Source: Peptoniphilus harei
GTDB lineage: Bacteria > Bacillota > Clostridia > Tissierellales > Peptoniphilaceae
Direction of reading: 5' to 3'
DNA: 64,000 nt
Assembly (NCBI RefSeq): GCF_900454685.1
Contig: NZ_UATM01000032.1
Coordinates: forward strand, 186,001 to 250,000
A model generated the notes under the pieces. The model made no database searches. It was not told the origin of the DNA and saw nothing but the letters and a program-made list of their open reading frames with translations. A program made the translations under genes and the position numbers. Of this stretch, positions 58,273 through 64,000 are shown one piece after another. Position 1 is the first letter of the stretch; each line of letters begins with the position of its first letter.

Positions 58273-58301
58273 ATTATACTACCGTGTTTTTTCTTTGTCA
58301 A
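58273..58301 (-). promoter_or_regulatory. rRNA promoter P2
   Basis: A perfect TTGACA (58296-58301) and TATAAT (58273-58278) are separated by 17 bases, about 155 bases upstream of 16S. AT-rich UP-like DNA lies upstream. Confidence 0.92.
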
Positions 58302-58380
58302 GTATTTTTTACAATTTATTTAAATTGTTTTTACTTGAAACTCGGTAATATTTTTTGCTATCTTAAGTGACAACTTCTAT

Positions 58381-58409
58381 ATATTAGCATCTAGAAAATC
58401 ATCTGTCAA
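58381..58409 (-). promoter_or_regulatory. rRNA promoter P1
   Basis: A perfect TTGACA (58404-58409) and TAATAT (58381-58386) are separated by 17 bases, about 108 bases upstream of P2. Confidence 0.85.
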
Positions 58410-58445
58410 CTGTTTTTTATATTTTTTTTAAATCTTTTTTGTTTT

Positions 58446-58487
58446 TAAAAAAATATAACAGCTGTCTTTTTCGACAACTGTTATATA
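58446..58487 (-). terminator. Terminator of the CmpB-like gene
   Basis: The stem ATATAACAG.TGTC/GACA.CTGTTATAT is followed by TTTTTTT on the minus strand, separating this gene from the rRNA promoters. Confidence 0.88.
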
Positions 58488-58531
58488 GTACTCTTTTATT
58501 TTTATCTTGTCAAGAGCTTTTTTATATTTTT

Positions 58532-59332
58532 TTAATCTCTTGAGTATTGATCTTTTATCCTATCTCTTAACTCCTCTATGTCCCTTTGTCTTTCTTCTAA
58601 TCTATTAGTTAGGTTGGGGAAGGATTTTAAAATTCTCTTCTCTTTTATTAGTTCTCTTCTTTCTCTTAACTCTTTAACCCTATTTTCTAATTCAATATAC
58701 TCCCTCGTCTTCTTTAACTCTTCCTGTCTACTTTCTATTTGAACTGTCCTGTCGTAAACTCTCACTCCAATCCTATCTGATACTTTCTTAATGTCTTTGC
58801 TTATTCTATCTATTGCTCTGAATTCTTTATTTAATCCAATAAGTGTATTAATAGTAGCAATTAGGTCTATGGTCATAATTATCACTAGACCAATTCCCAA
58901 ATATAGTGATACTCTTTCTGGTATTAGGCTTACCATTTTTCTAATCATTGGATGGACTGCTTCGTATAATAGGAAGCAAAACATGCCCCATATGACAGAA
59001 AACTCTAAGCAGACGTAACCTCCTATGTTAAGTCTTCTATCAGAGTAGTCCCACCATCTCTCGTGAAAAATTTTCTCAAGCAAGAAACCTGCAATGTACT
59101 CTATTATAGTTGCTATGAACATGGATCCCAGGAACAAGACCATCTTGTTCTTCTCTGCTATGTCTGTTAAAAAGTATATTACTGCTATGGCACCAAAACC
59201 ATAGATGGGACAATAGGGTCCAGCTAAGAAGCCTCGGTTTATAAATCTTCCCTTAGTTACTGTGTGATAAGATACTTCTATTACCCAACCCACAAAGGCG
59301 TAGATAAAAAAATAAATTAAGTAGTCTCTCAT
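58532..59332 (-). CDS. CmpB-like (putative ABC transporter permease) membrane protein
   Basis: This 266-residue protein has about five hydrophobic spans in residues 1-165 with the family pattern AFVGWVIEVSYHTVTKGRFINRGFLAGPYCPIYG-type start (here at about 12-45) and WWDYSDRRLNIGGYVCLEFS. A long, highly charged C-terminal coiled coil (about 180-266, many Arg/Glu) follows. The family is labelled putative ABC transporter type IV, but its function is unproven. GGAGGAAGAC precedes the ATG. It has its own terminator and lies directly upstream of the rRNA promoters. Confidence 0.8.
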   Translation of the reverse strand: MRDYLIYFFIYAFVGWVIEVSYHTVTKGRFINRGFLAGPYCPIYGFGAIAVIYFLTDIAEKNKMVLFLGSMFIATIIEYIAGFLLEKIFHERWWDYSDRRLNIGGYVCLEFSVIWGMFCFLLYEAVHPMIRKMVSLIPERVSLYLGIGLVIIMTIDLIATINTLIGLNKEFRAIDRISKDIKKVSDRIGVRVYDRTVQIESRQEELKKTREYIELENRVKELRERRELIKEKRILKSFPNLTNRLEERQRDIEELRDRIKDQYSRD

Positions 59333-59360
59333 GTCTTCCTCCTTCTAATTTTATTTAAAA

Positions 59361-59388
59361 AAAATATGTTAGTCTCACTAACATATTA
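59361..59388 (-). terminator. Terminator of the LuxR-type regulator gene
   Basis: The stem AATATGTTAGT/ACTAACATATT with a GAG loop is followed by TTTTTT on the minus strand. Confidence 0.9.
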
Positions 59389-59395
59389 TAACCTA

Positions 59396-59923
59396 TTAAT
59401 ATTTAATTTGGCTGTAATTTTTTATTATTTCTTTTCTTCCGCTTACTCCAAGTTTTTTATAGACAAGGGTTAAGTTATTTTTTATTGTCTTCTCACTAAT
59501 GTAAATCTCCCTAGAGATTTCCTTATTAGTTTTACCAGAGATTATTTCTTCTAGGAGTTTCTTCTCTCTCCTATTTAGAGTCTTTAATTTTTCGAACTTA
59601 TTATTTCTATCACTTCTTAATTTTTTTAAATTTTCTTCTATATATATGTGTCCCCTAAGTGTCTTATCTATTGCATCAATAACTTCTTCTTCTGAAGCTC
59701 CAAGACTTAAAAGAGAATACTCCACTACTAATGGCAAGTCCCTCTCGTCGATTAATCTAATCTTTTCTACTTCAAGTTCCTCTAGTTCCTTGTCCTGAAA
59801 GATTAGGATATCAAAGTCTTTTTCTTTGTCTTTATAAAAATCAAGGACTTCATATCCTTCTAGGATGTCTTGAAGTCCTCTCTTTATAATTTCACTTTTT
59901 GTCTCTATAGAAACTCTTATCAT
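59396..59923 (-). CDS. LuxR/NarL-type HTH protein with degenerate receiver
   Basis: This 175-residue protein ends in a typical LuxR helix-turn-helix (LNRREKKLLEEIISGKTNKEISREIYISEKTIKNNL, spanning about 112-147). The first 100 residues resemble a shrunken receiver: DILIFQD could be the phospho-acceptor strand, but the acidic pair after strand 1 and the conserved lysine are missing, so phosphorylation is doubtful. Its ATG overlaps the stop of the LacI-type gene (ATGA), so both regulators are made from one transcript. No histidine kinase is adjacent. Confidence 0.82.
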   Translation of the reverse strand: MIRVSIETKSEIIKRGLQDILEGYEVLDFYKDKEKDFDILIFQDKELEELEVEKIRLIDERDLPLVVEYSLLSLGASEEEVIDAIDKTLRGHIYIEENLKKLRSDRNNKFEKLKTLNRREKKLLEEIISGKTNKEISREIYISEKTIKNNLTLVYKKLGVSGRKEIIKNYSQIKY

Positions 59924-60930
59924 TTTATTTCCTTTACACTTTCTCTCTCAAGAATTTGTGATGGAAGCACAAGATTTTCTGATAAGTCGCTTTCTTTCTT
60001 GTCAATTTTCTTTAGGATTTTCCTAATTGAAACTGCTCCAATGTCATAGTAAGGAACCTTTACTGTTGTAAGTTTTGGTCTGTAGATGTCTGATATATAA
60101 GATCCACCAAAACCTGTAACTGATATATCATCTGGTGTCTTGTAGCCATTATCTAAAAGCATATTCATTAGGTGGATTGCAATTGTGTCATAGGATGTAA
60201 AGAAGGCTGTAATATTTTCTTTCTTTACAGTGTCAAGAATCTTTTCTTTCTCATCTTCTATGTCACTTGCTTCTAATCCTTCAACAAGTAGGTTCACCTT
60301 CTTTAGGCCAGCCTCTTCCATGGCCCTGTTGTAACCTTCAATTTTTTTCTTTTCAAAAGTCCTGTCATAGTCTCTTCTAATAGCAAGAGATGCAATATTC
60401 TTGTGGCCCTTTTCTATTAAAAGTTTTACCATTTCATAAGATGCCTTTTCATAGTCTATTTCTGTAGAGAATCTTTCGATTTCATAGAAGTTTGAGATTA
60501 TTACATAGGGAATCTTGCTCTCTTCAAGCTTATACTCTAGCTTAGGGTTGTGTAAGTTTGATATTACAATAATACCTTCAACTTGTTTTTGAGCTAGAAG
60601 GTTGGCAAACTTCATTTCTGATTCAACGTCACCATAAGAGCTTGATAGGAGTATGTCGTATTTATACATTCTTCCAATTTCTTCAACTCCTCTTAGGATT
60701 TGTGAAATAAAATTGGATCCAATGTCTTCTACAATTACACCAATTAAATTAGATTTTTTTGTAACTAAACTTCTCGCAACTTCGTTTGGTTTGTAATCCA
60801 ATACGTCAATAGCGTGTAGGACTCTTCTTCGTGCCTCAGGGCTAACAGGTTTCGAGTCATTTATTACCCTTGATACTGTAGAAATGGACACATCTGCCAT
60901 TTTTGCTACGTCTTTAATTGTAGATGCCAT
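59920..60930 (-). CDS. LacI/CcpA-family transcription regulator
   Basis: This 336-residue DNA-binding repressor has the LacI headpiece with helix-turn-helix and hinge (TIKDVAKMADVSISTVSRVI, residues 3-22, and LDYKPNEVARSLVTKK), then a periplasmic-binding-protein-like sensor domain (NLIGVIVEDIGSNF..., ending in ...LPSQILERESV). It resembles CcpA/PurR-type members. GGAGG precedes the ATG. It follows the lipid kinase gene by 10 bases and overlaps the LuxR-type gene. The palindromes at 12861, 14702 and 63284 have the form of LacI-family operators; that this protein binds them is only a hypothesis. The effector is unknown. Confidence 0.88.
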   Translation of the reverse strand: MASTIKDVAKMADVSISTVSRVINDSKPVSPEARRRVLHAIDVLDYKPNEVARSLVTKKSNLIGVIVEDIGSNFISQILRGVEEIGRMYKYDILLSSSYGDVESEMKFANLLAQKQVEGIIVISNLHNPKLEYKLEESKIPYVIISNFYEIERFSTEIDYEKASYEMVKLLIEKGHKNIASLAIRRDYDRTFEKKKIEGYNRAMEEAGLKKVNLLVEGLEASDIEDEKEKILDTVKKENITAFFTSYDTIAIHLMNMLLDNGYKTPDDISVTGFGGSYISDIYRPKLTTVKVPYYDIGAVSIRKILKKIDKKESDLSENLVLPSQILERESVKEIK

Positions 60931-60940
60931 AGCTTCCTCC

Positions 60941-61834
60941 TTATGGTACTATTATTTTTAATTTATTTTCCAAAACCTTGAAAGTCATAGGAAGTGTTGA
61001 TGCTTTCTCTCCATCAACATCAATTGTGAGCTTCTCATCACTTTCTATTTTTATATTTTTCGTCTTTAAGTACATTACCTTGTTATGATCAACATGTCGG
61101 CCACCCATTAGAGAAGTAAATAGTTCTGGCACATCAGAAATCCTAATTCCCTTAAAAATCAAAACGTCTAGATAGCCATCTGAAATATCAGCCAGAGGGG
61201 CCATTTTTTTAAAACCTCCAACTGAAGTGGAGTTAGTTATTAAGAATAAAAGTCCTTCTACCCTTCCAGTGAACTCTTCACTTTCTACATAAAAATTTAG
61301 ACTCTTTTGATTTCTTAAAATCCTTTCTTCTAAAAGGACCCTTGCACCTTCAAGATAATAAGCCATATCTCCTAGGGTAGCCTTTTTCTCAGCTGGAACA
61401 GTATAGGCAATTTCTGTGAGCATTCCTCCTGCAGCAACATTTATAAAGGCTCTTTCGCCAGCAAGTCCAAGATCAATTGTCCTAGTCTTGAAATTTTTTA
61501 TCATCTTGTAGAAGGCGTTGGGAGAAGTAGGAAGCCTTTGGGCATTGGCAAAGTCATTTACCGTACCACTTTGTAGAATTCCAAGAGGTGTATCCCTTCC
61601 TGATAGGTAAATCCCATTTACAACTTCATTTACTGTCCCGTCTCCACCACTACAAATTATGAAATCTTCACCAGAATAGTCATAAGCAAACCTAGTTCCA
61701 TCCCCTTCTTGGTGGGTAAATAGGAGTTCAATCTCATAATTATCCTTGCTCATTAATTTTATAAGTTCTAGAATTTTGTTTAGTGCTGTTCCCCTACCTG
61801 AATTGGGATTGGCAATGATCTTTACTCTTTTCAT
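60941..61834 (-). CDS. Diacylglycerol kinase-family lipid kinase
   Basis: This 297-residue cytosolic or membrane-associated kinase of the DagK/YegS family phosphorylates diacylglycerol or related lipids. The family motifs are IANPNSGRG near the N-terminus, ICSGGDGTVNEVVNGI (about 80-96) and the later LGILQSGTVNDFANA. GAGG precedes the ATG closely. It starts the lipid kinase-LacI-LuxR run; a terminator separates it from the DUF948-like gene upstream. Confidence 0.9.
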   Translation of the reverse strand: MKRVKIIANPNSGRGTALNKILELIKLMSKDNYEIELLFTHQEGDGTRFAYDYSGEDFIICSGGDGTVNEVVNGIYLSGRDTPLGILQSGTVNDFANAQRLPTSPNAFYKMIKNFKTRTIDLGLAGERAFINVAAGGMLTEIAYTVPAEKKATLGDMAYYLEGARVLLEERILRNQKSLNFYVESEEFTGRVEGLLFLITNSTSVGGFKKMAPLADISDGYLDVLIFKGIRISDVPELFTSLMGGRHVDHNKVMYLKTKNIKIESDEKLTIDVDGEKASTLPMTFKVLENKLKIIVP

Positions 61835-61864
61835 CTTTTCCTCTCGTCTTACTTATAAAAATAA

Positions 61865-61890
61865 AAGGAGACGAAGAATAACTCCGTCCC
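61865..61890 (-). terminator. Probable terminator of the YtxH-DUF948 pair
   Basis: A stem with one bulge (GGGACGG with TCGTCTCC) is followed by TTTTATTTTT on the minus strand. Confidence 0.6.
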
Positions 61891-61894
61891 TAGC

Positions 61895-62389
61895 TTATCT
61901 TAGAAAGACTTCTTTAACAGTCTTTGCAACTTCTCTTAAAATATAAAAATAGTCGATGGCGTTATTTGAACTAAGTGAAATAGTTTTTGCTGTATCAGAA
62001 ATAACATCTGATATATTCATAACTGTATTTGACACTCTAAAAGAAGTATCATCGACTTGTCTTGTAATACCATTAACTGTGTCTGAAACAGAACCTACAG
62101 TTGATACAAGTCTTGCGACTTCTGGTTTTACATCATTTACAAGTTGTGTAGCGTCAGTTGAAATTGCGTTCACATTGTCAGAAATGTCCTTGGCATTATC
62201 CATAATGGAAGGAACAGTCTTTATAGTGTGATCAATTTCACCTTGGTTTCTCTCAACAATTTCATTAACATTTTTTAAAATTTTAAATACATTAATTAGA
62301 ACTAGAAATAGTGCAACAAGTGCAGCTATACCAGCTACATAAAGTAGGAAACTAAGTAGGCCACCTATAGTAAATGCTTGATCTAACAT
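61895..62389 (-). CDS. DUF948-like membrane-anchored coiled-coil protein
   Basis: This 164-residue protein has one N-terminal membrane helix (about residues 12-36) and then a long region with heptad-like spacing of Val/Ile and many Asp/Asn (DISDNVNAISTDATQLVNDV and similar). This is the pattern of DUF948 proteins, which often pair with YtxH-like proteins, as here (17-base gap). A structural or envelope-stress role is likely but not established. Confidence 0.8.
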   Translation of the reverse strand: MLDQAFTIGGLLSFLLYVAGIAALVALFLVLINVFKILKNVNEIVERNQGEIDHTIKTVPSIMDNAKDISDNVNAISTDATQLVNDVKPEVARLVSTVGSVSDTVNGITRQVDDTSFRVSNTVMNISDVISDTAKTISLSSNNAIDYFYILREVAKTVKEVFLR

Positions 62390-62406
62390 CTTCTATACCT
62401 CCTATC

Positions 62407-62964
62407 TTATTTTCTTTTTTCTTTTTCTACCTTATCTTTTGTTTCTTCAACAGATTCTTTTACATTTTCAGCAGATTTTTTTGCTTCTCTTTTAACGTCT
62501 TTTGCGCCTTCTTTTACTTCGTCTTTAACGTCTTCTGCAGTATCTTTAACTTCTTCTGTTGTGTTTTTTACATCGTATTTGATGTCTTCAGCACCAGCTC
62601 TAACAACTTCTCCAATTGCTTTAGCTTTTGCCTTAGCCACTTCTACATCTTCGTCAAATTCATATTTTTTAAGTGTAGCCTTGTCTCTTAAGTCAGCATA
62701 AGTCTTTTTAGCTTGTTCGCCAGCTTGATAAGCCTTGAATTCAATAGTATCCTTAGCATCGTTTGCTGCGTTTAAAGCTTGGTTAGCTGCTTCTTTAGAT
62801 TTGTTAGCAATATCTTCACGAGTTTTTCTACCTTCTTGAGGTGCAAAAAGAATTCCACCAATAGCTCCTAGTGCAAGACCAGTACCAACCTTAGAAATTT
62901 CTTTAAGTCTTCTTCTTCTAACTGCTTGGTTTCTCTTTTCTTCTAAATAATCAAATAATCCCAT
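62407..62964 (-). CDS. YtxH-like protein with LEA-like helical repeats
   Basis: This 185-residue protein starts with a basic region and a hydrophobic YtxH segment (VGTGLALGAIGGILFAPQEG, about 27-46). The remainder is highly charged, alanine-rich and likely all-helical. Residues about 128-180 repeat an 11-residue-like pattern around the core KDV/KEGAKDVKREA, as in late-embryogenesis-abundant (LEA) and apolipoprotein-type helices. Such proteins are usually linked to stress. AAGGAGAATTATT precedes the ATG. It is the first gene after the structured RNA. Confidence 0.82.
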   Translation of the reverse strand: MGLFDYLEEKRNQAVRRRRLKEISKVGTGLALGAIGGILFAPQEGRKTREDIANKSKEAANQALNAANDAKDTIEFKAYQAGEQAKKTYADLRDKATLKKYEFDEDVEVAKAKAKAIGEVVRAGAEDIKYDVKNTTEEVKDTAEDVKDEVKEGAKDVKREAKKSAENVKESVEETKDKVEKEKRK

Positions 62965-63082
62965 AATAATTCTCCTTATAATATAATTTATTTATTAATA
63001 TTTTACCCTTTAAAGCTTAATTCAATCACATTAAACCATAAATATTAGAAAAAAATAATAAAATCAAAATAAAAATAATAGT

Positions 63083-63268
63083 AAAAACCGCAATGCCGAC
63101 ACCTAGTTAATTCACACCCGCCAATTATCATGGTGGGTCAAAAACTTGATAGCGCATTCTGACTTCCGCTCAAAGACGGCTTGTCATAGGACGCTGATAC
63201 ACAGTTTCCCGTGTTAAATTTGTCGGTTGAATTAAGTAGGCATTCTTCGAACATCGCAGAATTTACTT
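63083..63268 (-). ncRNA. Structured RNA of unknown class, about 185 nt
   Basis: A GC-richer island in AT-rich DNA folds on the minus strand. The ends pair over 10 bp (CTGCGATGTT, 63250-63259, with GGCATTGCGG, 63088-63097, four G-U pairs). Next is a 13-position helix with one C-C mismatch (CCTACTTAATTCA, 63228-63240, with TGAATTAACTAGG, 63102-63114). Inside are four hairpins: ACACGG/CTGTGT with a GAAA loop, a two-part arm AGCGT/GCGCT plus TGAC/GTCA, TCAA/TTGA and ACCC.CCA/TGG.GGGT. T-rich DNA follows the 3' end, and a near-perfect promoter precedes it. It could be a free RNA (a 6S- or raiA-type RNA should be tested) or a leader of the YtxH operon. Confidence 0.75.
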
Positions 63269-63274
63269 AAGTAA
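63261..63274. promoter_or_regulatory. Perfect 14-bp palindrome at the RNA start
   Basis: TTTACTTAAGTAAA lies directly downstream of the -10 box and spans the presumed transcription start of the structured RNA. It is a possible repressor site. Confidence 0.5.
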
Positions 63275-63303
63275 ATTATAACTCAATGAAAATGTTTTTT
63301 CAA
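63275..63303 (-). promoter_or_regulatory. Promoter of the structured RNA
   Basis: TTGAAA (63298-63303) and a perfect TATAAT (63275-63280) are separated by 17 bases. The spacer contains most of AAAAAACATTTTCA, a 13/14 match to the operator-like motif at 12861 and 14702. The -35 lies inside the last codons of the pseudouridine synthase gene. Confidence 0.82.
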
Positions 63304-64000
63304 TAAACTTCGGGAAAAAAGGAAAAATCCTCTGGCAGTTTAGCAAAGACTTCCAGGTCCTTATTAGTCCTTGGGAGCTTAAACTTTAGAGAATATGAAT
63401 GAAGAGCCTGCCTATTAATAAGGTCTGACTTAGATCCATAAAGTCCATCGCCAAGAACTGGATGGCCAAGGTGGGCCATGTGAACCCTAATCTGATGAGT
63501 CCTTCCTGTATGAAGGGTCAATAGGACTAGACTCATGTCCCTGTACTCACCAAGGACCTTATAAGAAGTTAAAGATTTTTTGCCAATGACATAATTGACT
63601 TCACGCCTTATTCCATCTTCACTTGTGGCAATGGGCCCGTCAATTATTCCTTCTTTTTCATCTAGAATTCCTTCTACAATAGCAATATATTTTTTCTCAA
63701 CCCCATCTTTGAAGTCGCTGGAAATTTTATCTTGAGCAAAAGAATTTTTAGCAGCAACAACAAGGCCTGAAGTGTCCCTGTCAAGTCTATTTACAAACCT
63801 AATCTTTCTCTTTAATCCCTGGTCTTCAAAATATCCCAAGAGATAGTTTAAGAGAGTCCCATCTGCATCGTCCTTTGCTGTGTGAGTCACCATAAAAGGC
63901 TCTTTATTTACAATTACAAGGTCCTCGTCCTCGTAAACTATATCAAGGTCCTTGTGTTCTACAGCCCCATTGGGACCTTCATCTTCAAACCTAAGGGAAA
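63300..64000 (-). CDS. RluA-family 23S rRNA pseudouridine synthase, 5' part missing
   Basis: The frame is open to the window edge, so the N-terminus lies outside; about 233 codons are seen. The catalytic motif RLDRDTSGLVV contains the active aspartate. Upstream, IVYEDEDLVIVNKEPFMVTH is the usual start of the catalytic domain, and GRTHQIRVHMAHLGHPVLGD is the other family hallmark. The enzyme isomerises uridines in large-subunit rRNA (RluC/RluD type). An internal ATG at 63893 falls in the middle of the conserved domain and is not the start. Confidence 0.93.
   Translation of the reverse strand, partial: SLRFEDEGPNGAVEHKDLDIVYEDEDLVIVNKEPFMVTHTAKDDADGTLLNYLLGYFEDQGLKRKIRFVNRLDRDTSGLVVAAKNSFAQDKISSDFKDGVEKKYIAIVEGILDEKEGIIDGPIATSEDGIRREVNYVIGKKSLTSYKVLGEYRDMSLVLLTLHTGRTHQIRVHMAHLGHPVLGDGLYGSKSDLINRQALHSYSLKFKLPRTNKDLEVFAKLPEDFSFFPEVY

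Noticed and set aside
63083..63268. The structured RNA as a cobalamin riboswitch, because of AAGTCAGAATGC resembling a B12 box
   Set aside because: The other conserved elements of that riboswitch and their order are missing, and no B12-related gene follows.

Overview
The window reads as chromosome from a low-GC, anaerobic, amino-acid-fermenting Firmicute. Its AT-rich intergenic DNA, AGGAGG ribosome binding sites, the oxygen-sensitive class III ribonucleotide reductase (nrdDG), an NfnAB-type electron-bifurcating flavoenzyme, histidine-degradation genes and the 16S sequence together suggest Tissierellia/Peptoniphilaceae (a Peptoniphilus-like genus). That placement is an impression from the sequence, not a database result. 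Most genes lie on the minus strand. No phage, insertion sequence or CRISPR array was seen.

Layout. 1-460: 5' part of a membrane-anchored unknown protein. 0.6-3.0 kb: polar amino-acid ABC transporter (binding lipoprotein, permease, ATPase). 3.0-10.3 kb: ggt-uvrB-uvrA-L,D-transpeptidase run. 10.5-19 kb: histidine-utilization region, with hutI and a YuiF-like transporter on minus, an NhaC antiporter on minus and hutU on plus, plus minisatellite DNA. 19-25 kb: LOR-fold protein, apt, a second NhaC-type antiporter, an FNT channel, a YwaF-like membrane protein, dinB and a HAD phosphatase. 25.4-28.7 kb: an operon of a phosphatase, a thioredoxin-reductase-like flavoprotein without the usual NADPH motif, and an arylsulfotransferase-like propeller fused to a thioredoxin domain. 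28.8-33.9 kb: membrane MutS-like ATPase, D-2-hydroxyacid dehydrogenase, MATE pump, TraX-like protein. 34-38 kb: complete TAXI-type TRAP transporter. 38.5-43 kb: proBA and a fused NfnAB. 43-45 kb: Vga/Lsa-like ABC-F gene behind a leader-peptide switch. 45-48.8 kb: cupin, NimA-like flavoprotein, panC with a BASS transporter, and an SpxH-like protein without cysteines. 48.9-51.6 kb: nrdDG with two NrdR boxes. 51.7-53 kb: tandem paralogues of unknown function. 53.3-58.4 kb: rRNA operon (16S, tRNA-Ala, 23S, 5S) with two strong promoters. 58.5-63 kb: CmpB-like membrane protein, LuxR- and LacI-type regulators, lipid kinase, DUF948- and YtxH-like proteins. 63.08-63.27 kb: a structured RNA with its own promoter. 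63.3-64 kb: partial RluA-family pseudouridine synthase.

How the genes fit together. The region serves amino-acid uptake and fermentation (ABC, TRAP and NhaC/YuiF transporters, Hut enzymes, GGT), electron balancing (NfnAB), thiol redox chemistry (TrxR-like flavoprotein, Trx fusion, SpxH-like protein) and envelope or stress functions. A palindromic, LacI-type motif (AGAAAACATTTTCA) lies at the presumed transcription start of two antiporter-family genes and, with one mismatch, inside the promoter of the structured RNA. The points most worth following up are that RNA, the Trx-arylsulfotransferase/TrxR-like operon and the ABC-F leader switch.
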